This document shows, in pieces, positions 1-6,089 of a stretch of DNA of 6,700 nucleotides (the stretch's first letter is position 1; every line of letters begins with the position of its first letter). Origin of the DNA: Limnohabitans sp. (GTDB taxonomy: Bacteria > Planctomycetota > Phycisphaerae > Phycisphaerales > SM1A02); the NCBI GenBank assembly GCA_030054275.1, contig JASGCF010000185.1:1-6700 (forward strand), given 5' to 3'. Both the position numbers and the translations under genes were made by a program. The notes under the pieces were generated by a model. That model was given only the letters and a program-made list of their open reading frames with translations. It was not told where the DNA came from and made no database searches.

Positions 1-1
1 G

Positions 2-742
2 GTCAAAAACATCGTGTTCATGGGTATGGGCGAGCCAACCGACAACATCGACGAAGTCATCGCTGCGATTCGCGTGCTTGTCGATCACGACGGTCCAATG
101 GTCCCGGCGTCGAACATCTCGATTTCAACCGTCGGAAATCCGCAGGGCATCGAGAAAATCGGCGCCTTGGTGCGCGAAACAGGCTTCCACCGCCTCAATC
201 TTGCGCTCTCACTGAATGCGCCAAACGATGAAATCCGCAGCGCCATCATGCCCGTGAATCGCGCGTGGCCGATGGCGCAACTGAAAGAGGCGCTTCATGC
301 GTTTCCAAAGTTTTCGCAAGCTGCATTTTGCGTGGAGTATGTGCTCATTCCTGGCGTCAATGACCGCGACGAACACTGCGATGAAGTGTGCGCATTTCTC
401 AAAGATGTTCGCTGCTCGCTCAACATCATTCCCTACAACCCTCGCAGGAATTCGCCTTGGCCTGCACCGAACGAATCGGATGTTGAACGCTTCATCGCCC
501 GTGCTGTTGCCAATGGGCAGTTCACCAAGCGACGCGGAACGAAAGGTCGCAATGTGATGGCAGCCTGCGGGCAACTTGGCAATGAGCGCATTCGCAATCG
601 CAAAGTCGTAGAAACTTCGTGCAGCGATGCGCAGTCAACACCTGTGACGCTCACGCTTCCGCGCTCGCCGTTCGCTCGTGGCGACGCGCGCCACGCCATC
701 GATCGCGTGCAAACACCCGCCTCAGAAGAACGCAACGCATGA
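2..742 (+). CDS. rlmN: RlmN-type 23S rRNA/tRNA adenine-C2 methyltransferase, C-terminal part (N-terminus before the window)
   Basis: Radical SAM enzymes of the RlmN/Cfr family methylate C2 of adenosine 2503 in 23S rRNA, and in some bacteria of A37 in tRNAs, using two SAM molecules. In the window the frame is open from base 2 with no start, giving 246 residues. The CxxxCxxC iron-sulfur motif, the resolving Cys and roughly 150-180 N-terminal residues must lie upstream. Visible family blocks, in order, are NIVFMGMGEP (bases 8-37), NISISTVGNP, LALSLNAPNDEIR with IMPVN, VEYVLIPGVND, LNIIPYNP, and AACGQLG. The last holds the Cys (566-568) equivalent to methyl-carrying Cys355 of E. coli RlmN. SLNAP replaces the usual SLHAP. 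After that Cys come 57 residues, against 29 in E. coli; most of this tail is unlike the family and low in recognisable structure. GTG at 14 is an internal codon, not the start. The TGA stop overlaps the next gene's ATG. A Cfr-like variant cannot be excluded without the N-terminus. Confidence 0.93.
   Translation, partial: VKNIVFMGMGEPTDNIDEVIAAIRVLVDHDGPMVPASNISISTVGNPQGIEKIGALVRETGFHRLNLALSLNAPNDEIRSAIMPVNRAWPMAQLKEALHAFPKFSQAAFCVEYVLIPGVNDRDEHCDEVCAFLKDVRCSLNIIPYNPRRNSPWPAPNESDVERFIARAVANGQFTKRRGTKGRNVMAACGQLGNERIRNRKVVETSCSDAQSTPVTLTLPRSPFARGDARHAIDRVQTPASEERNA
677..695 (+). other. GC-rich hairpin in the rlmN 3' tail, 44 bases before the ABC exporter start
   Basis: Bases 677-683 (CGTGGCG) are a perfect reverse complement of 689-695 (CGCCACG), giving a 7-bp stem with a 5-base loop. 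It lies in the part of rlmN coding for the non-conserved C-terminal tail. No T-run follows, so it does not look like an intrinsic terminator. It could shape the mRNA just ahead of the coupled start at 739, or it could be chance in GC-rich sequence. Confidence 0.35.
724..742 (+). promoter_or_regulatory. ATGA stop/start overlap with weak purine-rich ribosome binding site
   Basis: The TGA stop of rlmN (740-742) shares bases with ATG 739-741 of the ABC exporter. A purine stretch AGAAGAA at 724-730 lies 8 bases before the ATG and is the only Shine-Dalgarno-like candidate. It is weak, so translational coupling (re-initiation by ribosomes finishing rlmN) is the likely mode. This overlap also decides the start: the frame is open further upstream to 619, but that part is inside rlmN. 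An in-frame ATG at 787 is the alternative start. Confidence 0.6.
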
Positions 743-2745
743 GTTCGATCAAGCACGATGCAGCTCCGCGCACTGGCTCCAGTCGCATGCGATTCGCGCG
801 CTATCGCGCAGAGCTCACCGATCGATCTCGCGCTGGCAGCGAAGACCTTCGCGGGAAACCGAAGAAGCCACTTCATCGTTCGTTCGGCACCCTTTTTCGC
901 GCCTATCTTGGCCTCTTGCGTCCGTATCGGCGCACGCTGTGTGTCGTCTTCGTTGCGCTCGCGTGCGCCACGCTCTTGGCACTTGTTCCACCGGCTGGTG
1001 TCAAGATCGCCATCGACAGCGTCTTCGGAAATGAGCCGCTCGCGCCGATGTTGCAGGCGTGGCTTCCACAGTGGCTGCTGTCTCGAATTGATATCTCCAA
1101 CAAGAGTTCGCTGCTTGCAGCAATCGTGATCGCAACCTTTGCAACGCTCCTTGTGAAAGTTGCCATTGGACTGGTCGGTCGAAGCCGCGCGACGATCGTT
1201 GCGAAGCGCCTTCAGGTCTCCATGCGGCGACGCGCCTTCGCGAAAGCGATTCGACTTCCGCTCGGCCGCGTACACGAACTGAAAGCCGGCGGAGTTTCGG
1301 CGCTGGTGCGCGAAGATGCTGGCGCAGCTGGAGAACTGCTGTTTGCACTTTTGTACAACCCGTTTCGTGCGTGCATTCAACTCGTCGGTAGTTTGGTGAT
1401 TCTCGCCTTCACAGATTGGCGCTTGCTCGTTGGTGCGGTCGTGCTACTTCCGATGGTGTGGTTCAGTCACCGCACATGGATCGGTCGCATTCGACCGATC
1501 TATCGCGATCTCAAAAAGTTGCGCGACGAGATTGATGGTCACGCAGCCGAAACCTTCAGCGGCATTCGTGTTGTGCGCGGATTTGCGCGCGAACCCGCTG
1601 AAGTTGTGCGATTTTCCCGCGGTACGAATCTGCAAGCGCGCACCGAGATGCTGGTCTGGTGGTGGTCGCGCGGCGTTGAAATCGCATGGGAACTTTTCAT
1701 TCCCGCTGCGACAGCTGCACTGCTCTGGTACGGCGGAACACAAGTCGTTGCAGGTCGCTTGACGGCCGGAGATTTGGTGATGTTCCTCACCTATGTCACG
1801 CTTCTGCTCGGCCCGTTAGAAGTGCTCGCGAATACCGCAACGAACCTCCAAACAAGTTTGGCGAGTCTTGATCGAACGCTTGATTTACTCGAAGAACCAG
1901 AGGAATTCGCCTCATCCCGCGCACGAGCAACACGCTCGTGCGAACCTTCGACGGTGCGTGGCTCGATCCGCTTCGAAGGCGTTTCATTTCGCTATACGCC
2001 CGATGGACGCAGCATTCTGGAGGATGTGTCGTTCGATGCGCCTGCCGGAACGATGGTCGCGCTTGTTGGACACTCTGGCGCGGGAAAGACCACGCTTTCA
2101 AATTTGGTCGCGCGATTTCACGATCCAACCGCTGGACTCATCACGCTCGACGGCGTTGATCTTCGCGACATCGATCTTGCGTCGTATCGAAAACTGCTCG
2201 GGATCGTCGAGCAAGATGTGTTTCTCTTCGATGGCACGATTCGCGACAACATCGCGTACGCGCGGCCAGATGCGAACGACGCAGACATCGCGCGCGCCGC
2301 ACACATCGCCCGCGCGGATGTCTTCATCGAGAAACTTGAAGAGAAGTACAACACACGAATTGGCGAACGCGGCGTGAAACTCTCTGGCGGAGAACGCCAG
2401 CGTTTGGCGCTTGCGCGCGCGGTACTTGCCAATCCACGCATCCTGATCCTTGACGAAGCGACGAGTAACCTCGACACCGAAAGCGAACGCCACATCCAAG
2501 CCGCCCTCGCGGACATCCTGCGCGGTCGGACCAGTTTCGTGATCGCCCATCGATTGTCCACGATTCGAGAGGCCGATCTCATTCTTGTCCTCGAAGACGG
2601 CCGCGTGGTTGAATCGGGCACCCACGAAGCACTTATCGCCCGTAGTGGACGCTATGCGACGATGGTTGTCCTACAGACCGAGGGGCGCCGCGAGAGCGTG
2701 TCTCAAGCGCCCTCGGTGGCGTTTGAGCGCTTGAAAGCGCCATAA
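739..2745 (+). CDS. MsbA-like ABC exporter half-transporter (membrane domain fused to ATPase)
   Basis: A 668-residue inner-membrane exporter subunit, expected to work as a homodimer that couples ATP hydrolysis to export of a lipid, drug or peptide; the substrate cannot be read from sequence. A basic N-terminal arm (about 1-50) precedes an elbow helix (LLRPYRR, 59-65). Six hydrophobic segments follow near 66-88, 125-147, 203-224, 228-243, 316-333 and 345-365. The ATPase domain (about 409-655) is intact: A-loop Tyr419, Walker A GHSGAGKTT (444-452, Lys450), Q-loop Gln492 in VEQD, X-loop GERG, signature LSGGERQ (548-554), Walker B ILILDEA (568-574, Asp572 and Glu573), D-loop SNLD and switch His604. 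Length is somewhat above the usual 580-600 for MsbA-type proteins because of the N-terminal arm and an Arg/Ser-rich linker (about 388-405). It follows rlmN with an ATGA overlap. The family is secure; a specific name such as msbA is not justified because no lipid A genes are in view. Confidence 0.95.
   Translation: MSSIKHDAAPRTGSSRMRFARYRAELTDRSRAGSEDLRGKPKKPLHRSFGTLFRAYLGLLRPYRRTLCVVFVALACATLLALVPPAGVKIAIDSVFGNEPLAPMLQAWLPQWLLSRIDISNKSSLLAAIVIATFATLLVKVAIGLVGRSRATIVAKRLQVSMRRRAFAKAIRLPLGRVHELKAGGVSALVREDAGAAGELLFALLYNPFRACIQLVGSLVILAFTDWRLLVGAVVLLPMVWFSHRTWIGRIRPIYRDLKKLRDEIDGHAAETFSGIRVVRGFAREPAEVVRFSRGTNLQARTEMLVWWWSRGVEIAWELFIPAATAALLWYGGTQVVAGRLTAGDLVMFLTYVTLLLGPLEVLANTATNLQTSLASLDRTLDLLEEPEEFASSRARATRSCEPSTVRGSIRFEGVSFRYTPDGRSILEDVSFDAPAGTMVALVGHSGAGKTTLSNLVARFHDPTAGLITLDGVDLRDIDLASYRKLLGIVEQDVFLFDGTIRDNIAYARPDANDADIARAAHIARADVFIEKLEEKYNTRIGERGVKLSGGERQRLALARAVLANPRILILDEATSNLDTESERHIQAALADILRGRTSFVIAHRLSTIREADLILVLEDGRVVESGTHEALIARSGRYATMVVLQTEGRRESVSQAPSVAFERLKAP
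1920..1942 (+). repeat. Perfect 9-bp inverted repeat inside the ABC exporter linker
   Basis: Bases 1920-1928 (CGCACGAGC) are an exact reverse complement of 1934-1942 (GCTCGTGCG), with a 5-base loop AACAC. This is the strongest perfect short hairpin I noticed in the window. It encodes part of the Arg/Ala/Ser-rich linker between the membrane domain and the ATPase domain (about residues 394-402), where sequence is free to vary. No T-run follows. It may be a remnant of a small palindromic element, an mRNA structure between two domains, or chance. Confidence 0.5.
2703..2734 (+). other. Two mutually exclusive hairpins at the 3' end of the ABC exporter gene
   Basis: The arm TCAAGCGCC (2703-2711) can pair with GGCGTTTGA (2718-2726) as a 9-bp stem with one G-U pair and a 6-base loop. 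Alternatively, 2703-2710 can pair perfectly with GCGCTTGA (2727-2734) as an 8-bp stem with a 16-base loop. Both end just before the TAA stop (2743-2745). No U-tract follows either form, so a canonical intrinsic terminator is not supported. The structure could protect the 3' end of the rlmN-exporter transcript. Confidence 0.4.
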
Positions 2746-2848
2746 ATCGGCCCGGCGTTTCGCAGATTCCTCGGGATCCCCCGCCCGACAGTGTTCCGGC
2801 GGCGGGCGCGATCCGACCCATCGAAATCGAGCAGAAAGGAGCGCCTTC

Positions 2849-2917
2849 GTGCCATCGAACTGTCAATTCCCATCACAGTTCCGAGATTCGCTTTGCCCTT
2901 TCGCAGGGAGAGTTTAG
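2849..2917 (+). CDS. Possible 22-residue leader peptide upstream of the exported protein
   Basis: A GTG at 2849 follows AGAAAGGAG (2833-2841) with a 7-base spacer, which is better spaced and richer than the Shine-Dalgarno of the large gene downstream. The frame runs 22 codons to TAG at 2915-2917 and encodes a peptide with two Cys and several Phe, of no recognised family. The stop lies 73 bases before the ATG of the exported protein and in another frame. It could be a regulatory leader ORF, a ribosome standby site, or coincidence, since a single purine run in a leader is weak evidence. Confidence 0.2.
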   Translation: MPSNCQFPSQFRDSLCPFAGRV

Positions 2918-2978
2918 TTTCCCCCGTCCAAATCTTCGTTTCGCGCCGGGGCGGCGCTGCGATCCTGTGTATTGGGTC

Positions 2979-2985
2979 AGAGAGG
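2979..2985 (+). promoter_or_regulatory. Ribosome binding site of the exported protein
   Basis: AGAGAGG lies 5 bases before ATG 2991. It favours this ATG over the in-frame GTG at 2967, which has no purine run in front and would add eight residues (including Trp and Glu) ahead of the signal peptide. Confidence 0.7.
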
Positions 2986-2990
2986 TTCCC

Positions 2991-5900
2991 ATGACCGATT
3001 TCAAGTCTGTTCTTCCGGCTCACTCGACCTCACGCACCGCAGTTGCGCAGAGCGTCCCAGTTGTTGCCTCGGCTCTGGCTGCACTTTTGTGCGCGATGCC
3101 GCTGCACGCGGATGTGCCAAACGGAACATGCACCACTGCGGCGCAGATCTTCTCGAACCAAATTGTGCCTGTCGGACTTGCAAACTCTGAGCCCGACGAA
3201 ATCGCGGGCAATTGCTCGAAGAACTTCGCCTACCACACATGCTGGTACGCGCTTACTCCCGAGTCAAGCGGCACCCTCGCGGTGACGCTCGCACCAACTG
3301 GATCGTTTCAACTGAACTCGATCTTGGTCGCGTTTTCGTCCTGCAACACCGGAGCGTTTCTCGACTGCAGTTCGAACACGGCCACCTGTGGCTCATGCGC
3401 TGAAATCACACTGCCTGTAACCGGCGGAAACACCTACTACTTCTGCGCAGCACTTTCTCACGCCATCACGAATCCTTCTGCGACGCTTGCCCTCGGTGTT
3501 GAGTTCACTGCAAGTACCTGCGGCAACGAACAGTCATGCTGCCTTGCACATGACGCCCCATCCTGCTCGGATCCGAAGTGCTGCGATGCGGTCTGTGTAA
3601 GCGACCCTCTCTGCTGTGTAGAAGTGTGGGACTCGGTCTGCGCAAGTATCGCGGGCGATCTTTGCAATTTCATCTGTACACAAGAGGATTGCGACGGCAA
3701 CGGCGAAGTCGACGCGCAGCAATTCGGCCTTTTCTCGCATGTTGCGATCCCAACATTCGCATCGACTGCCAGTGCATCGGATTGGTGTCCGCCGCTTCAA
3801 TTTGAGTCGAAAGTGCTTCCGCTGTTTGTGAGCACTGGCATGCCGCCAGCAGGACTCACCCGATACATCACCATCCCATATCAAGGCGAGGCCAACGGGC
3901 GAGGCCTGCGCGTCATCGATGCGAGAACGACGCTCGCCGCGGACGACGGAACAGCAACCTTGTCGCTTGGAACGCCAGGACTTCGCGTCACCTCGAGGGA
4001 GGCCAGCACGCCATCCACGCTGTTCGTCAACCAAGTGTCGATTTTCAGTGCCGGCCCCATGGTGCTTGGGGAAGTGTCCGAAACTGTACAGCCGCCACAA
4101 GCGCGCGTCGGCAATCTTGTCACGCAGCCAGGCACATCACTGTCGGCAAGCGACCTTCTCGTGGTCAACGGCACCTGTGATCTGGACGGCACGACTGCCT
4201 ACATCGATCACATTGAGGTGGGTCCACTCGGAAGTCTGGCGGTGCGCGGTAGTTCCTATTGCAGCGCTGGAGATCCGGTGCAAGTCGCAGGAAAACTCGA
4301 GCTTGACGGTGGCTTCCTCAGCGTGCCTGAAGCGTCTTATGTTGCCGTCGGCAGCGCAGGCTCGCTTCTGAGTGGCAGTGGCTCGCTTTTCGGCTCGGCA
4401 GTGGCATGGCAAGGCGTGATCGTGCCTGAGGGAGAAATCGCAAGCGGAGGCAACTTCAAGTTTGCAAGTCCAGAAGGGTTCCCAGCGACGAACGCGAAAC
4501 TCGTGATTCGACTTGGGATCGGCGCAACACTCACCGCTGCTGGGATGATGGACCTCCATGGCACGCTCGTGATAGATGCAACGAATTTCAGCCCAGCGCT
4601 TGGACAGATATACCCGTTCCTCAATTGCAACGGGTTCTACTCCGACGCGTTCGACAGCATTCAGTTCCGCGGCCTACCGACGAATCTCGGCGCTTTCGTC
4701 GTGAAATTGCCAGGAAGTCAGCTCGCGGGTGCCACTTCGACGGGGCTCGGCGTGGTGTTCGTGCCGCTGGCGCAGGTGATCCAGTTCGGCGATCCGGCGT
4801 CCTCACCGCTTCCTGCGCGTCCGACCGACGCGGTGCGTGGCGATTTCAACGCAGATGGCATCGAGGATCTGGCTATCACGCTCTCGACGAGTCCCTCTGA
4901 AAACGGAAGCGTCGTGGTGTTCAAAGGCACTGGTGATGGACTCGAGCAAGTACTTCTCGTTCCGGTCGGCAAAGATCCGCGCGCCCTCGCCGCAGCCGAT
5001 TTCAACGGTGATGAGCGACTTGATCTTGTGGTTGCCAACTTTGGTGACGGAAGTATCCAAGTGTTGCGCAATCAGACCACTGGATCGATCAACTTCAACG
5101 CGCTCACGCCCGTTGGCGTTGGCAATGGACCGGTCGATGTTGCTGTCGGCGACTTCTTGCCTGATGCGCTGTTTGTTGGCACACGCACCGATGTCGTGGT
5201 TGCATTGCAAACCGACGAGTCGTTCAAAGTTGTCAAGAATAACGGAGGCGAAATCAACGGCGAAGGTGCGGAGACCGTGCCCTCCGACGGCGGCCCACCA
5301 TCTTCTGTGGGCGGAGGCGATGTCGACAACGATCGCGACGATGACATCGTTGGCGGCTCGTCCGGCGGAACCACGATCATTCCTGGCGGTACCTCCAGTA
5401 GTTTCAACGGAGGACCGATCTTCATCGCAACTCCGAACGAGGTCACAGACCTCAAGGTTGCCGATTTCAACGGAGACGGCGTACCAGAGATCGTTTCGAC
5501 ATTGCTGGCACTTGCTCCACGGCCAGTGCCGCCAGGTGGCCCTGTGATTTACGACTCTGTCGCACTCATTCGCGCAGATGGGCCTGGTTTCAGTTCTGCA
5601 CTCCTCGATTTCTGGCTTGAGGCGCAAGCTCCGACGATTGGTGACTTCGATGGCGACGGCGACTTCGACTTTGCGCTCACCTCGCGCAACTCACTCACTT
5701 CCCCGAAACGCGCTCGCATCATTCGCAACGATTCGACACCAGGAAACCCTGAGTTCAACCTTGTGGCAGTCTTGCCAGAACTCGGTGAGCCAGATGTGCT
5801 GGTCGCGATTTCGATCGACGGTATCGGCGACGACATTCTTTCTGCTGAACAAGTCGCGCAGGGCGATGTTGCTGGTCGCATCACGCTGCTGCGGACCGCG

Positions 5901-6068
5901 AATCCGCCACAGCCAGGCGACTTGAACGGCGACGGCGCGATCGGCGGTGCAGATCTTGCGATCATGTTCCAATACTGGGGCCTCCCTGGGATCGGTGACA
6001 TCGACGGCGACGGTACGACCAACGGCTTCGATCTCACGCTGCTCCTCGGCGCGTGGTCGAAGAACTAG
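2991..6068 (+). CDS. Large exported mosaic protein: Cys-rich module, beta-helix-like region, FG-GAP propeller, dockerin-like tail
   Basis: 1025 residues, function unknown; probably a surface or extracellular calcium-binding protein. A signal peptide spans about 1-40: Lys5 and Arg15, hydrophobic core 22-34, likely cut after Ala40 (LHA/D). Residues 41-175 resemble PPC-like beta-sandwich modules and carry eight Cys. Residues 177-229 form a Cys-rich module with three Cys-Cys pairs (183-184, 197-198, 208-209) and a VWDSVC block; an EF-hand-like loop DCDGNGEVD follows at 233-241. Residues about 400-595 are Gly/Ser-rich with a LSGSGSLFGS stretch and a C-terminal GLGVVF strand, as in passenger-like beta-helix modules. 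FG-GAP loops start near 617, 669, 720 (degenerate), 777, 824, 884 and 941 (degenerate), spaced 47-60 residues, which fits a seven-bladed propeller. The C-terminus has two calcium-type loops, DLNGDGAIGGAD (977-988) and DIDGDGTTNGFD (1003-1014), then LLLGAWS. There is no catalytic motif, no PEP-CTERM or LPXTG signal, and no late membrane helix. It appears monocistronic. Confidence 0.93.
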   Translation: MTDFKSVLPAHSTSRTAVAQSVPVVASALAALLCAMPLHADVPNGTCTTAAQIFSNQIVPVGLANSEPDEIAGNCSKNFAYHTCWYALTPESSGTLAVTLAPTGSFQLNSILVAFSSCNTGAFLDCSSNTATCGSCAEITLPVTGGNTYYFCAALSHAITNPSATLALGVEFTASTCGNEQSCCLAHDAPSCSDPKCCDAVCVSDPLCCVEVWDSVCASIAGDLCNFICTQEDCDGNGEVDAQQFGLFSHVAIPTFASTASASDWCPPLQFESKVLPLFVSTGMPPAGLTRYITIPYQGEANGRGLRVIDARTTLAADDGTATLSLGTPGLRVTSREASTPSTLFVNQVSIFSAGPMVLGEVSETVQPPQARVGNLVTQPGTSLSASDLLVVNGTCDLDGTTAYIDHIEVGPLGSLAVRGSSYCSAGDPVQVAGKLELDGGFLSVPEASYVAVGSAGSLLSGSGSLFGSAVAWQGVIVPEGEIASGGNFKFASPEGFPATNAKLVIRLGIGATLTAAGMMDLHGTLVIDATNFSPALGQIYPFLNCNGFYSDAFDSIQFRGLPTNLGAFVVKLPGSQLAGATSTGLGVVFVPLAQVIQFGDPASSPLPARPTDAVRGDFNADGIEDLAITLSTSPSENGSVVVFKGTGDGLEQVLLVPVGKDPRALAAADFNGDERLDLVVANFGDGSIQVLRNQTTGSINFNALTPVGVGNGPVDVAVGDFLPDALFVGTRTDVVVALQTDESFKVVKNNGGEINGEGAETVPSDGGPPSSVGGGDVDNDRDDDIVGGSSGGTTIIPGGTSSSFNGGPIFIATPNEVTDLKVADFNGDGVPEIVSTLLALAPRPVPPGGPVIYDSVALIRADGPGFSSALLDFWLEAQAPTIGDFDGDGDFDFALTSRNSLTSPKRARIIRNDSTPGNPEFNLVAVLPELGEPDVLVAISIDGIGDDILSAEQVAQGDVAGRITLLRTANPPQPGDLNGDGAIGGADLAIMFQYWGLPGIGDIDGDGTTNGFDLTLLLGAWSKN

Positions 6069-6089
6069 TCGATGGACCCCACCGTTGAA
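6069..6089. other. 21-base convergent gap without a recognisable terminator
   Basis: The TAG of the exported protein (6066-6068) and the stop of the minus-strand gene (6090-6092) face each other across 21 bases. I find no stem followed by a T-run on either strand here. A short near-palindrome GACTG-CA-CAGTC (6094-6105) lies just inside the minus-strand gene's 3' end, but its loop is too tight to be convincing. Transcripts from the two sides may overlap. Confidence 0.5.

Larger units (their letters stand above)
2746..2990 (+). promoter_or_regulatory. Intergenic region, likely 5' leader and promoter of the exported protein
   Basis: This 245-base gap separates the exporter from the secreted protein. 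It holds a GC-rich inverted repeat: CCCGCC at 2780-2785 can pair with GGCGGG at 2801-2806, or in an alternative register CGCCCG at 2782-2787 with CGGGCG at 2803-2808. It also holds a strong Shine-Dalgarno-like stretch at 2833-2841 and a second one directly before the gene. I see no convincing -35/-10 pair on the plus strand. A perfect TTGACA lies on the minus strand within 2860-2870, but it has no -10 partner and no gene ahead of it. Confidence 0.4.

Noticed and set aside
433..1380. 315-residue minus-strand frame across rlmN and the ABC exporter
   Set aside because: It lies antisense to two strongly conserved genes, has an Arg/Cys-rich composition typical of shadow frames, and shows no recognisable motif.
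2746..2830. Intrinsic terminator after the ABC exporter
   Set aside because: The GC-rich inverted repeat at 2780-2808 has only 6-bp stems with a long loop and no T-run after it.
2791..2994. 67-codon plus-strand frame whose TGA overlaps the ATG of the exported protein
   Set aside because: The ATGA junction is tempting, but the GTG start has no ribosome binding site, the protein is Arg/Ser-rich with no recognised domain, and the frame crosses the leader region.
2991..3110. Lipoprotein signal (lipobox) at the exported-protein N-terminus
   Set aside because: Cys34 is preceded by Leu-Leu rather than the small residue a lipobox needs at -1; cleavage after Ala40 by a standard signal peptidase fits better.
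4837..5547. 236-residue plus-strand frame in another phase of the exported-protein gene
   Set aside because: It overlaps the FG-GAP coding frame, is Ser/Arg-rich without domains, and has no ribosome binding site.
4803..5627. 274-residue minus-strand frame inside the exported-protein gene
   Set aside because: It is antisense to the FG-GAP propeller region, whose plus-strand frame has regular repeats. The Asp-rich loops read backwards explain the length and composition.
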